A stretch of DNA of 64,000 nt from NCBI GenBank assembly GCA_036346275.1, contig JAYEVK010000211.1, positions 62,001 to 126,000 of the forward strand, written 5' to 3'. The notes beneath the pieces are model-generated. The model was not told the origin of the DNA. It made no database searches and was given only the letters and a program-made list of their open reading frames with translations. Below are positions 23,056 to 35,376 of this stretch, one piece after another. Within the stretch, counting starts at the first letter, position 1. Each line of letters starts with the position of its first letter. This DNA comes from Otatea glauca. Its lineage: Eukaryota; Streptophyta; Magnoliopsida; Poales; Poaceae. The translations under genes and the position numbers were made by a program.

Positions 23056-23935
23056 CTATGGCCGCTCATGGTCTTCACTTTGCCGATCCTGACGCTGGCC
23101 TTGCCATGCCCAAACAATGTCCTGAAGGGCTTGTTTCATGTCCTGTTTCCACAAGTTTTGGTATTCTAGTGTGTCTCCATTGTTCTTGATCTCTACCAAA
23201 TGAAAAGAATGAGTGATCTCAAAGATCTCTGCATCAATTGCCAAGACACCTTTCCTTCCTTCACTTGCACCTTCCATTTTGAGCACACCATCTTCTTTCT
23301 TCTTTTCCGTCAACTTTGAACATGTGGCAGCATCCTCTAGTTTTGAGATAATAGCTGAAGCTGATTGGCTAGATGTGAACCTTGCCACTTTTCTGGTATC
23401 AGTCTCCTCAAACAAGCCCGAGAGATCAAAGCCTTCTGAAAGAGAAATAATATCAAAAGCCTTAAGGTTGGTGAGTTATCCTGAATCCAGTTTCTCCTCA
23501 ACCGTTTTGCTGCTACTGCTTCCTGTGGATGAGAAAACAACATTAACATCAGCAAGAGCTGTTACTGCTTCCTTGTCTCCACATTCTTATGAATTAGCTT
23601 TCTGTCAAGTCCTTTTTTAAACCAATAAGTTTCCATTATTTTTGTAATTGACATCCTACTTCGAGGGTTTGGGTCAAGAATTCTTGACACTAGCTTGAGT
23701 ACATCAGATGGAAACCAAGCTGGGAACTTGAACTCTGCTTTCCCAATCTTTCTTTACATCTCTATCAAATTTGAATCTTGAAAAGGCAGATAACCAGCCA
23801 TGAGAACATACAGGATCACCCCACAGGGCCATGTATCAACCTTGGCACCATCATATCCTTTTCGGCTAATCACCTCAGGCGTCACATATGCTGGAGTTGC
23901 ACAAGTTGTGTGCAGAAGGCCATCTTGTCGTCTTG
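23056..23935 (-). pseudogene. CBL-interacting protein kinase (CIPK/SnRK3) C-terminal fragment
   Basis: On the minus strand the fragment begins in the kinase activation loop ([20 protein letters not shown]; the usual G-T and APE residues are altered). It continues [56 protein letters not shown] and [17 protein letters not shown]. It then has the CIPK-specific NAF/FISL motif, [20 protein letters not shown], which binds calcineurin-B-like calcium sensors. The PPI-like region ([17 protein letters not shown]) and the terminus [11 protein letters not shown] follow. Kinase lobe N and the first part of lobe C are missing. There are stops at 23754 (Tyr expected) and 23476, and a frameshift near 23580. 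No introns interrupt it, as in the intron-poor CIPK group or a retrocopy. Its 5' end joins directly to a retrotransposon gag at about 23930-23940. Confidence 0.93.
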
Positions 23936-23939
23936 GCTC

Positions 23940-25844
23940 GGATCCCTTTTAGGTGGAGGATGAGGTTCATCTAGTTGATGACCTGACCTAAGTTGAACTT
24001 GGTCAACTTCTGGAAGTTCTTCTTCAGGGAAATAAATAGAATCGTCGTCATCCTCAAAAACACCGATGGTGAGAACATTGAATCCTTCATGAGGGCCGCT
24101 CGCACGCTTTGTTAATCTTTGGGCTACTCTTGACGTGGAGCGTGGAATCCCGCCTTGTTCTATCATTTGTCGCACTCTCGACTGCCACTGCCCTCAATCT
24201 TGGGTTCTTCAAAAAGTTGATGGATCAAGCTTTGTGGCATGGATTCCACGATGGAAAGCTTCTCTTTTAATTTGAGTGGTGAATCTTTGTTGCCAACCAC
24301 GGTATGGTGCATGGCCTGAGAAAATCATAGGAACAAACTCAGACTCAAGAGTCAGCATTGTTTGATTATGAGTTGACGTCATATTTGAAGATGCACAACT
24401 CACTAAGTCATCTTGAAAGGTGGCGATGTTTGATGTAGCCATTTTCTTTCCTTTCTACATACTTTTAAGGAGGTCCGCATCAACTGTCCCCTCCTCAATC
24501 GATTTTTGGATTATGTTTTTCACCACAAAGCAATCTTTAAGTGTATGACCCAAGATGCGATGATAGTGGCAATAATTTGGCTCATTAAACTTGCAAACCT
24601 CTTCGGGTCTTTTCGGCTTCGGGAGCTCTATAAGATTTAACTCCCGTAAGCCCATAAACAAATCTTCTACTTCTTCATTCGGGAAAGAGTACTCTCTGTT
24701 TTGACGCTCACTAAGAGTTGGTCTCCTGCGAGCTTGTGTCCCCTTTTGATCTTGATTTCTCATGGCAACTCCTCCAGATTGAATTTTTGGAATTGCTGTT
24801 GTTGTTTCCATTCCATTGCTTGCAGTTTCTTTGATTTGGCGGGCAATTTGTCATGCTGGCCACCCTTCTCTATTGGCTTGATGAATGTTTTTGTTCGACG
24901 CGCTATATGTTGCATATAATTTTCAATATCTGTAGCTTTGGAGGCCAACTCTTCAAAAGTAACGGGCCAAACACTGTGCAAATAAACAGCCATGTTGGGG
25001 CACAAATTATTCATGCACATCGGCACCGCTTCAGGCTTCGTAATTGGCTATGGGCAGTGGAGACTTAAATTTCTCCACCTATTAATAAAATTAGCAGCTT
25101 TTTCATTTGTCCTTTGATCTGTTTGGGTCAACTCGGTGATGCCTACTATTCTCTGAGTGCTATAAAAGCACTTGAGAAAAGAGTCTTGCATGTGATCCCA
25201 TGTCTTCATTGATCCTGGCGCCAACTTGCTGTACCACGTGAAGGCAGGTCTGAACAATGTTTGCACAAATTGTCGCAGGAGAAGTGCCCCATTGTGAGCT
25301 GTGTCTAGCATGCTGCAAGAGAATGAGCTATATGCTCATGAGGTGATTCAGTTCCATTAAACTTGTTGAATTGTGGTTGATGTTAATTGCTTGGGAAGGG
25401 CACCATGTCAACAACCAGCGGATATGGTTTAACATATCCCGGACGCATTGAGTAGTGGGTTTTCATGTATTGAGCTTTAACTCCCTCAACGATCATATTT
25501 TGGATTGCCTCGAGGCTAACTCCAGGCAATGATTGATGGCTGTGGTGACTTGCAGAAGCATGTCTCTCATTGTCTCGGCTTGTATTTGCTACTTGGTCGC
25601 GTAGAGCAGCCAATTCATCTTCTTTTTGTTGAAGTGCAGCTGTGAGTTGGGCCAGCTGCTCATCGACTGAACGTGTTTTGTTTGCTACAAGAACTTGTTC
25701 CACATGACTTGGTTCAGAGTTACAGGAACGAAGCTCATAAGTATTTACAACATGTGGAAGATTATTTCCAGGAGACGAAGAGGAATCACTATATAGGGGA
25801 TTATGAGCCCCTGAGTGATTCGAATCATGCTCTTCATTACCCAA
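23940..25844 (-). pseudogene. Tat-lineage Ty3/gypsy gag (distal part)
   Basis: The minus-strand frame carries a Gln/Glu coiled coil (EQLAQLTAALQQKEDELAAL), then IQNMIVEGVKAQYMKTHYS, then the capsid domain: LRQFVQTLFRPAFTWYSKL, GSMKTWDHMQDSFLKCFYST, INRWRNLSLHCP and VTFEELASKATDIENYM. After it come KPKRPEEVCKF with the zinc-knuckle-like YCHYHRILGHTLKDCFVVKN, and a gag-to-protease linker ending VDQVQLRSGHQLDEPH. It is broken at about 25383, 25311, 25048 and 24455. No protease, RT or integrase follows: the sequence runs into the CIPK fragment at about 23935. Gag of this type packages RNA in retrotransposon particles. It is the same ORF as 29354-29893, from which the solo LTR at 26030 separates it. 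Confidence 0.85.
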
Positions 25845-26029
25845 ATTTGTTTGACTACGAGTTACAGGACGATGGTCCGTTACAACATTTTTTTAGGCTT
25901 GCTTTCTTTTGAAGTGGGTTGAGGTAGAAGACTCTTCACTAGTGTTGTTCGCCACTTCTGTGACCCCAATCGGCATTGAAAGAAGCACCTCAAACGCATT
26001 GTTCGAGGCCGTCTTTTGAGTTGGCCAAA

Positions 26030-29000
26030 TGTAACATCCCAAAATTGAGTTTTGGAATGTTTGCAATTAAGAATGAACCATTGGCATTTTCCTTGATTTA
26101 ATCAAAGCTTAATTTGAATTTTCTAATAATGAACAGATTTAATTTGGCTAAACTATTCATCAAAACAAATATTTCCAGTCGTAGTTGGGTTTATTGTGCC
26201 TCAAGGAATTTTTCTGTATTTTTGGAGATTTTTTTGAATTTATTTGGTATTTATTTGAATTTAATTGCTTTTATTCGAATTTCTGGAATTTACCAAATTC
26301 AGAAATGTTTTCTTTTTCCAAAAAAATAAATAATAATAATAAATCCTTTTAGGCCGAATCTGTTTGCATGCCCATTCTGCGCGCCCGCTTATGCTCACTC
26401 ACCAGCTTGCTTGTTTCAAGACACCGCCGCACTTTGCTCCACCGCCGTTTGATCTCGATCCGACGCTTCTCGTGGAGTCGCGTGGCTGTTCGGTTTGCGT
26501 CGTCGGATCCGTGGCACGTGTGTGGTCTGGATCAGGCAATGTCGCCCCGCGCCGCCGACCGAAAACCCTAACCCTAACCATCTCGGAGTCCCGCCGCCGC
26601 ACGCTGTCGCCGCTCGGTTTTCGCGTTTTGCGCGCCTCCCCAGGCTATAAAACCCCGAGCCACGCACCCTCCGAGGTTCCCCTCTATCCGCCGCGCCCAT
26701 CGCCCGAGACGCCCTCATCGCCAAGATCGCCCTCGCCGAAGTTCTCCACCTTGGCCGCAGCCTTCCGCCACCTCTTCCTTCCCCGTTGGACCCTCTCCGC
26801 CGCCTCCGTTTGTGTCATCAAGTTCGTCGCATCATTTTCTTCCCGATCCGCACCAGGCGGCTGTCGAACCATCGCCGCTGGCCGTGTCGTCTTCCTCAGC
26901 TCCGGTGGGTCGCGCCATTGCCCTCACCGTCGATCAGTTTCGCCAAACCGTGGCCGTCCGATTGTCATCGTGCGCTCTAGCTCTCGCCACATCGCCCTCG
27001 GTTGCCTCTTGGTGTCGCTGCTGCCCGATCCAGTGGCACCGCTTGATGTGCGACACGCGGTCGTCCACGTCAGCTACCTCATCACATTTTTGGCTGAGGT
27101 GGCAGTTGCGTGGCTGTCGTGCAGTGCGTTGCGTGGACATCGCCGTGGCGCCGAGTCAGCAAGCGCGGGGCCCGCACGTCAGAGAGCCAGATTCGTGCGG
27201 ACCAGGTCCATCGTGAACCCGAGGAGATTCATGGACTGAGTCCATGGACCGAGGGACACGTGTCGTGTCTCGCTCGCCGGTCGTACGACGCCACCGGTGA
27301 TGCAATAAATCGTGTTTTTCAATAGACAAATAATTTGATTAATTCGGTATTTTCTAATTTTCAGGTTTTTATGATTTTTGAATCTTCCGCGAGCCCGTTC
27401 TCCCTCATACCAGCTCCGATTGAGGTGATTCAAATTTTGAAACATTTATAAAATTGAGATCTATTTAATGGTGAATTTTATTTAATTTTTTGAGTTTTGT
27501 TGCTCTCTTTTTTGGTGTTTATTTGTTGTTCTCTCTCGTTTCGCGTAGACGTTAAATTGTGCAACGTATCCGAGGGAGGTTCGTCGACTCAAGACTAAGG
27601 TCCATAACAAGAATAAGGGCTTTTATAAGGCAAGTTGTGCTTTGATCATGTTGAACCCATGTTTATAAAATTGTTATGTTGGTTTACTCTACTGCACGAT
27701 ATTTCAAGTATTCAATTGTTTCGAATTAAATTGGGACTTAGCTATTATACCAATTTGATCTATATACCCTACCTTGTCATTTGTATGCCATGATCTAAAT
27801 GTCACCCTAGGATGGTTAACTAAAAGTTGGTTAATATTGGTAATCAACATGGGGATGGTTAGATCATTGTAGAATGCTTAGCCATGCCACGTTATCACAT
27901 GTTCAGGAATCATCAATGATTAATCTTGACTAATGGAATATGGAACAATGATGTGAACTTGTGTGTCATGTGAGATCACACAATGAGATTGAGTTGTAGT
28001 GGCGAGTCATGTCACGCAACGATGTTGAATTGTTGATGGCACGTGGTGCTTGGTAATCAACTAGGGTGATGATCATTTGGATTGGGGCAAGTGGCAAGGG
28101 GCGAGTATGCCAAGGTGGGCCCAATGGGCAGAGGGTATGTGGGTGTCTTGCCCTGATCACTCTAAGGACTTAACCTTGCAAGCCTTTGACCTGAGTCAAT
28201 CATGCAACCACATGTCTGGTATGGGACAGCCTAGCTGATTAATTTGCAATGTCTTAACTTTGGTACTATCTTGGTCGGTGTGAGTTCCCGAGTTATGGAG
28301 TAATTCACATGGCGCAAGAGGGGGGCCTTGGACATGGTAACCAGTCCCACCAGTGTTAGAAACCTTAGCGGGTGGTACCGGGTTAAGCCAGAGCATTGTA
28401 AAGGCTTTGTCGTGATTTCTCTGCCAGCACACCAAAGGAAGTGTGCTAATTGCCAGGCACAAAGAGAATATCATGTCATGTGGGTAAAGTGCATAACCTC
28501 TGCAGAGTGTGAACCTATTCGAATAGCCGTGCTCGCTGTATTGAGCAATGCTCGGGAATTACAGTTAAGGGTTAGTTGAAATAAAATTGAAAACTTGGTT
28601 GGGATGGCAGGATTGCCATATGGAAGGTTGGAACTTGACTTAGAATTGGAAACTTAGTTTACTTGAGAAATGCTGAACCTATCTATTATTGATATTTGTT
28701 TTACAGTCTTTACAATCTATTTATTGTATTTGTTCATAAATGCTGCTTTGTTGCAAAATAGCTATGATAGCCTATCCTTTGGAATAAGCCTTGCATATAG
28801 CTATGTTAGAATTGCATTCTGTGCACAACTTGTTGAGCGCTTTATGTACTCACCCTTGCCAACAACAACATCACCAGTTGAGGAGTCTGCATCAATGCTG
28901 GAGGAGAGGTTCCAGGAGGAGACGAATGTTTAGGGCGCAAGCCTTGTCAGTTGCCTGTGGTATACTGAGGGGTTGTCTACGTTTTCATTCCGCTGCAGTT

Positions 29001-29209
29001 TAATATGTTATTCAGCCTTGCGAGGCATAGTCATGTAAGTTGACCATAAGGTCATTCAACTAGTAGTATATATCATATGATGTCTTTCATAATATTTCCG
29101 CTATGTATGATTGTGATATTTACTGATGTTGAGCCTGTGTGCACTAGCGTGATCCTGGACTAGTGCGGTATACACAGAGGGTCCGGATTTGAATATTCGG
29201 GTCCCGACA
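26030..29209 (+). mobile_element. Solo LTR, 3,180 bp, of the same group as 7734-10916
   Basis: It begins TGTAACATCCCAAAATTG and ends ATATTCGGGTCCCGACA. Target duplications are CCAAA (26025-26029) and CCAAG (29210-29214), one base diverged. Removing the LTR plus one duplication (3,185 bp) rejoins the minus-strand gag frame (MAPW to PTQKTASNN), which confirms the boundaries. A TATA box (TATAAAA) at 26646-26652 is followed by a GC-rich leader to about 27330; the 291-codon ORF there starts upstream of the TATA box and is not a gene. The conserved LTR block is at 28480-28530 and a perfect small hairpin at 28426-28447. Confidence 0.93.
26646..26652 (+). promoter_or_regulatory. TATA box of the solo LTR
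   Basis: CTATAAAACCCC lies 616 bp into the LTR, the same relative place as the TATA-like motif in the sister LTR at 10343-10353. It marks the U3/R transition. Whether it still fires cannot be judged from sequence. Confidence 0.65.
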
Positions 29210-29353
29210 CCAAGGAGCCATCGTCGTTGTTGCCTTCTTGGGTGTGTTTGTTGGCCACTTCACCACTTGATTCCTGCCATCATGACTTGATGAAGAGGTG
29301 TTTACCCCTTGGATCTTGCTGCACTTGGAGTTAGCTCGTATTGCTAGCTCCCT

Positions 29354-29893
29354 CTACTTGTAGGCTGCTCGCTTTGCACGAAGACGGGAAGCTTGGTCAT
29401 TGTACCCTAGTCGATGAGGATTTTGCTTGATGAACTCTTGATACTCTGGCCACCTGGCGAGGGCTTCTGCTTGCCGCATCATAGCACCCTCAACATCATT
29501 TGCAAATGAGGACACACCTGGCAGTATCTCCCTCAGAGTTTGGCAGATGCTTTGTGTGATGATGTATGCATCAAGGGTAGCATTCCTTCCTCCTCGAATC
29601 CTCGGGTGGTTCCTCCTTGTTCTATTCCAAATGATGTTTCCCACCTGCTCGCTTTGACGGCTCGCCATGATAGGGTCATTTGCCACTAGAAAATTGACCC
29701 ATGCACGGTGAGCATTGCATTGGCGACGACGATGCCGTGATGGAGAAAATGAGTTCTGAAATGAGGGCAATGGAATTGGGGCTGATGATGACAAAGGATC
29801 TGAAGCTATAGCCGTTGGATCCTCATGGCCCTTCTTGATGTCACCAGGAGTGAGGTACACTCCTCGCCATATGAGCATACGCTCACGTCCCAA
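29354..29893 (-). pseudogene. Tat-lineage gypsy ORF (proximal part of the gag region)
   Basis: A 179-codon open frame with a basic, Ser/Pro/Arg-rich N-terminus (SPSRHRRRQCNAHRAWVNFL) and a helical C-terminus (MMRQAEALARWPEYQEFIKQ, RLRAKRAAYK). After one stop it reads through VVKWPTNTPKKATTTM and, once the solo LTR is removed, continues in frame toward the VTRSQ-type linker before the capsid at 25844. It precedes the capsid domain, as the N-terminal region of long Tat gags does. I do not recognise a named domain. Confidence 0.55.
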
Positions 29894-30366
29894 TTTAGGA
29901 CATGGCCCACTAGATTGGTAGGGCTTTCAAGGGATGAACTCCGGTGCATCAGCCCGAAGATGAGTTTTTGCGTGTGATGCTCCTTCTTTAGATGATGACG
30001 AATCGTCCACCACCATTGTAGACTTCCCCTTGTTCACAGGTTCCTGATAGCGGGGTTTGTTCAGCATCATCGCCTTCTCTTTCGAAGCCGATGACGTAGC
30101 CACTGTTGCAGTCTTGGATGAGCTTACCCCCAGTTGCTTATGAGCAATCTAGGGGGAGCTCACACCTGATGTCGATGATGCGCTTGCCTTCAACACCGGG
30201 AATGCATTTGTCCCCAATGTTATGGGAGGCGTCGATGAAGAAGTCGTCCCTTTCTTCTTGGAAGTTGTTGGGGAAGAGGTGGCCGACTGTTCGCGCGGCG
30301 CTTTCTTCGGTGGACCTATCCACTTTGCATGGATAGGCCACTCATCAAGTGTTGCACGACAAAACC

Positions 30367-30714
30367 TCAATAATGACTCATGGCTTGCAGGCTTGGCACA
30401 TGCTGCTTTTGAAAAGCCAGAGGAACTGAGCCGTAGGAATCAGCCTCACTCACATTTAGATGCTGATTCTGTGAGGCGGCTCTTGAAGCTTTTGTTGCAG
30501 CCTTCATCCTCCTTTTGGCTGACTTGGATAGGATAGGGATAAACCCATCCTGACGTGCAGAAGTCACTTCATGCTCGTGATTCGCCGTGTCCGGCGATGC
30601 AGCGGTGGTTTGCAATGAACTTGCAGTAGTGGTACCCTGAAAAGACCCCACCAGCACACTTAGCCACAATGATCCAATGTGCAGTGTGACGAATTGTTGG
30701 ACACGCCCCGCCAT
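30367..30714 (-). pseudogene. Upstream ORF of the same gypsy region, function unknown
   Basis: 115 codons from ATG 30714 (MAGRVQQFVTLHIGSLWLSV), with a Lys/Arg-rich patch (SKSAKRRMKAATKASRAA) that resembles a nuclear-targeting or nucleic-acid-binding stretch. It is in a different frame from 29354-29893 and separated from it by stops and other short frames. It could be an N-terminal exon of the gag region or a captured fragment; I see no decisive motif. Confidence 0.35.
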
Positions 30715-31671
30715 CCCTTCATATAAAGAAAACTATATGTTAGTTTTCTTGAATACATGTATATATTTTAGCGATATGATTAATTTACAATGTCATATGT
30801 TGCACTTTGATGTTGGAATTCAAAGATGAGGGGAAAAGTATGTCCCACTGGGCATGCCAAAATCTGATGACTGGAAAATGGGTGTGAACCTGTCTCCAAC
30901 ATCATTAGAGACAAGTTCTTTAAATTTGATTGAATATGAGACTAAGAAATATCAAATATTAGGTATTGCAGGTACATTACTTCCAAAATTCATACATTTA
31001 CATAAAAATTCTGTTAATTACATCTCTTTGCGAGAAAACCCCTGATTAAGAATTCCAACATAAAGATTATACTAACTTGCAACATATGATATTACAAAAA
31101 TATAAAAAAGGAAAGTCTTCAATCTTGGTGTCGACGGATGATTGCTTGGGGTATTTTAATTGTTTTCATATTAATCAATTATTTTGTTTGGTGCATAGTA
31201 TTTATTTCGCTTTATCAAGACTTCACTCATATTTTTTTACTTCTTTGATAATGGTCTGTTATTAATTGACCACCAAGTTGTTTAGCCATGATTGTATCGA
31301 ACTCACGTATACACGGGCTATGATTTTTTTTATCAATGCATGCAGCCGACTGCATGCTTGCCTGTGCCTCACTAATTGACAAATGAAGAAAGTAATTAGC
31401 ACCCGTACACTGCAACAGTTTGATTTATTTAATTGCCGTCTACACATAATTAGCACACGTATACTGCAGTTTTCATGATTTTTTTTTGTTGCCGAGTCTT
31501 CATAGGCTAATTAAGTAATTCAATTTTTTTAGCAGTCCCACTTCCCATTTCGTCGCATGCATGTATTTGGGATGCAATATGTGTAGTGGACAGGGTTAGT
31601 GGCTATTATCTTTTGTTAATTTGAGTAACTGAAATGGTAATTATCCTCTTGATGGATGAATGCAGCCGTAC
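30715..31671. other. Gap without recognisable gene
   Basis: AT-rich. One short plus-strand frame (30854-31045: LSPTSLETSSLNLIEYETKK) looks protein-like but matches nothing I can name. There is no visible LTR for the minus-strand gag element, so that element's 5' end is missing or too decayed to see. Confidence 0.5.
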
Positions 31672-34600
31672 TGTAACGACCTTCATTTTTATATAAAATC
31701 CAAAAATAGAAATCTCATGTGCATATTCATAACAATTGGAATCACATCCATACACAATGATTCTAAAGCGGAAGCTATTTATACATTGTATCTTACATTT
31801 CAGAGTATAAATATATATAGCACAAAAGAAGCAAAGTCTTGTAGTATGCCCATCCATCCCTAAGTCAACTGACAAGGCATAATTCTCTAAAAAGATCGCA
31901 TCATTGAAATTCCCGCAACCTGCAATGAAAAGTATTCTTCGGAGTGTCGTTGTCTTATCCACCTAAAACAATATAATAAGCAAGGTTGAGTACTTTCGTA
32001 CCCAGCAAGACTTAAGGTGGTATTTGCAAAATGCATAAATACAGGCTATGTCAAAGGAAGCTTCTACGGTTAATTTGCATAAAGCAACATTGAATTTGTG
32101 AAACAAGTTGTAATTTAGAAACGAAATTTATAAAAGCATGTTTGAATGATATAAAAATAAGTAAAGCATATGTAATAACTCACAGTCCTCCATGACGTGA
32201 GTATCGGATCATCCATTGTCAACACATATCCCAAATTTGCAGTAATCACCTTCCAACAAATATTCCCAATCCAACCATTTAGGAAATATCTAAACTTCTA
32301 ACTAGTGCAGACGCACCAAGAATCCCATAACCGCAGGTATGGCTTTTCAAAAAGATTTACACTCTGCAGAGTTGTACAGTTTTACCCACAAGTCATGACC
32401 TTTTCTTTTTGCCGCATGTTTCACGTACCTTTGGCGTGTGGCCAGAATGTTCATGACGAAAACCTTTACATTACCTAGGTTAACTTTGCATCTGCACGGT
32501 GACGATAAACCCATACTATGGTAGAAGTACTCAAAGCATAGAAATTATGGAACTCCCCATAACATGGTGTACACTTTTATATCGTTAAACGTTGGTTCCA
32601 TGATCACCTCGGTGTGGACGTCCCTTCGAGCAATCCATAAGGGGATAGCCCGTACTACTCCAACCTTCCAATGTGCAAAGTTAAACTAGATAACTTAATT
32701 GGTTTAAGGTTGTCCCATTCCAACACTTGTGGTTGTACGGTAATTCTTGGATATGACGTGCATTTCATTCAGTCCTCAATTCAACACGGGCGATACTTCT
32801 CCTTATACTACGTGCAAGTCCCTTGCACATCCAGCTATTGCCAATAAACACCCATGTCAAAACCATAGTTTTATTTTGGGTTTTTAAGAAATTACCATTG
32901 ATCACATTAATCATCATCAAGTCTCAATAATTCTAATGATCAGATTATCCAATTTGTTCATCTCAAATCTAAAGCATGGATAAGCATGATTATTAAAGCG
33001 TATATACCCGTGTTGACATTATGTATTGTCTAACCTTATTATAGGGTTATCAAGGTTCACAAATCAATACTTATTAAGGAAGTTTCATGAGACAACAGGT
33101 ATATCTACCAATACCACAATATAGCGAATTTATAGAAAATACGCGCATGCATAAAACAATTTGATAAATAAAATGAAAATTAAATATTGGGATCAATATG
33201 ATCAAATGGGTGCTTAACTTGCTTAATTGTTGTTTATGTCGAAGTTGTAGTCACAGCTAGCATTGTTGATGACGAAGTTAGCAACGTCGAGTTCTACACG
33301 TCGTTCAAACAGAAATATAGCAAATAACAATCTTTAATAAGGGAAAAAAGAAGACAGACAGAAAAACCAAATAAAGACTTACTATAGAAAACATGCATAG
33401 TTTAGGGTTTGGGTTGCATGACTTCACGTTCTTGTGTTTTCAGTTGATTAAACATTCATATTGTTAACGGCTTTTATGTTGAGTTATGCATGGTTTCTTT
33501 TATAGATTATATATTCTTACTTCACGAATTCAAGAGGCTGAAATTATGTATTCTTGTATTTATAATTTCAAATTCTAGATGCTAAAATTATTTGGATTAA
33601 TAGAATTATGACATTAGTTATTATGTTGTATGTTATGCATGAATAGTGCTTAGCATTTTTGTATGAAAAGCGATTTATATGTTAGGTTTACAGGATTAGG
33701 CTACTGGTTGCAGTTACATGGTTACACAATGATTCTTGCGACGCAAGTATATTAACTAAAGGTCGCTTAAGCTCAACTATATATATGTTGCGCTTCCGAT
33801 GACCATAACACTTAGGGGTATTGAACTAGCATGATTTAGTTAAAAAGCAAGTTGAAATAAGAATATTTTTCCAGATTATCGTAGTCCATATCCTAAAGAG
33901 CATTTCTAGGTTGTTGTTCACAAAATTTGCATTTAGAATGGATGTTTTACAAACTGCCGAAAAGGCTTATGTAGTCATAATAGGTTATGTATGAAAAGAA
34001 CTTGTTCTTTGGTTGATTTTGCATAAAAATTAGTTTCATGAAAGTTAGATCTATTGAGTTAGGCTACTGGCCTCATTTTCAAGGTTTTTGAGAAGGTTCT
34101 GTTGTTACAAATATCTCAAAGGTTCTGTTGTTACAAATATCATAATCATTTTTTTCTTATTTATTATTAAAACTATTTTATTCATATTACGGATTTCAGG
34201 AATCATAACACTTAAGGTTATTTTGCTATAAATATCTATATGCAAAGAATGATGAAATGGGATTCTTTCCTCAGAATATGGTAGTGTTTACATTGGAAAA
34301 CATTTCTAAGCAAATTTTATAAATTTTAGTGTTTAGACGAGACATTTTATTTGCTGCTGAAATAGCATAAATGGTCATGAAGTTGACGTTATATGGAGTC
34401 GGATTTCGATAAATTTATGACTACACTATACGTGATTATCCAATCATTTTTCTGGCATTAGTAGGGTATGATTCTAGAAGTGTTTCAAAACTGGTTCTGC
34501 GTTATTTTGATTTTGGCTGCCGTAGTTTATAAGCATATGAAGATTAAAGTCTTTTACAGTCTCTATTCCAAATTAGACCTTTTACCGGCTAACATGATCT

Positions 34601-34840
34601 TACTTTTAGGAATATGATGATATTAGCCCCACCTAGTCTGGAACTTAATTTATGAGGTCTATCTATTTCAAATTCTCAAATATGCATATACCATATGAAT
34701 ACATATTTCAGCAAAGAGACTCAAGCATAAGCTATAACCCATTTCAGTGATTTTACTGCACTATATGGTCTGATTATATAAGATCTGATTTTTCATGAAT
34801 CATGACTTCACTTTTTAATATATATACACTTATATATATT
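31672..34840 (-). mobile_element. Fragment of a giant LTR (minus), same family as 36583-48418
   Basis: It starts on the plus strand as TGTAACGACC, the reverse complement of the LTR end GGTCGTTACA at 41907 and 48418. It then runs antiparallel to 41907 back to roughly 39000. Shared landmarks include the conserved block (32359-32400), the stretch ending GACGTGTAGAAC (about 33290 / 40145), TTAGCATCTAGAATT (33570 / 39960) and GTCTAGACGAGACATTTTAT-type segments. Similarity fades near 34840, before the LTR 5' end and promoter, so it is truncated. The right boundary is approximate. Confidence 0.75.
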
Positions 34841-35003
34841 CTTTTTATATGGATAAGGCTTATGATCTTTATACAAATCAAGTTTGTGTACATGCAAACT
34901 ATTGTTGCTGCATTCATAATATTTCAACAGCAATAGATCAGTTTCATGGTTCATACTGTTTATATATAATTACTACTGCTAGTTACTCCTTATGGCAACA
35001 TAT

Positions 35004-35376
35004 CCGGTGCAAACCCCCCTTACCGTGCAAACTCTGTGAAACCCACACGTAGATGTTTTCAAAAATTCTCAAAACATTACCATATGTAGAGGAGGTGAGC
35101 TTCTACAATCGTGCAAAATTTGAAGACCAAACTCAATGGCATTTGAAAGATATGAAAAATATAAATTCAGTATGAATAGTGATTTTTTACTGTTTGGCAC
35201 AATTCATTTTGCTGTTTGTATTTTTCATATCTTTCAAATGCGATTGAGTTTGGTCTTCAAATTTTGCACGATTGTAGAAGCTCACCTCTCCAACATATGA
35301 TAATTTTTTGTGAATTTTTCAAAACTTCTACACGTGGGTTTCATGGAGTTCGCACGGTAAAGGAGGTTTGCACTGG
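35004..35376. mobile_element. Foldback (MITE-like) element, arms of about 165 bp
   Basis: Left end CCGGTGCAAACCCCCCTTAC and right end GTAAAGGAGGTTTGCACTGG are inverted copies, and pairing continues through CACCTCTAC-type and TTGAAGACCAAACTC / GAGTTTGGTCTTCAA blocks to a short centre near 35190. No coding capacity. Flanking bases do not show a clear target duplication, so I do not assign a superfamily. Confidence 0.8.

Noticed and set aside
23056..23935. A functional CIPK gene
   Set aside because: It lacks the ATP-binding lobe and catalytic loop, and has two stops and a frameshift.
26364..27239. 291-codon plus-strand ORF
   Set aside because: It starts upstream of the LTR TATA box, is compositionally driven, and lies wholly inside a solo LTR leader.
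7734..29209. The two 3.18 kb LTRs as the inverted pair of one element
   Set aside because: They are in opposite orientation, lie in different host elements, and one is proven a solo insertion by its own target duplication and frame recovery.
30854..31045. Protein-like ORF containing NLIEYETKK
   Set aside because: Short, isolated and unmatched to any domain I know; no upstream or downstream exons were found.
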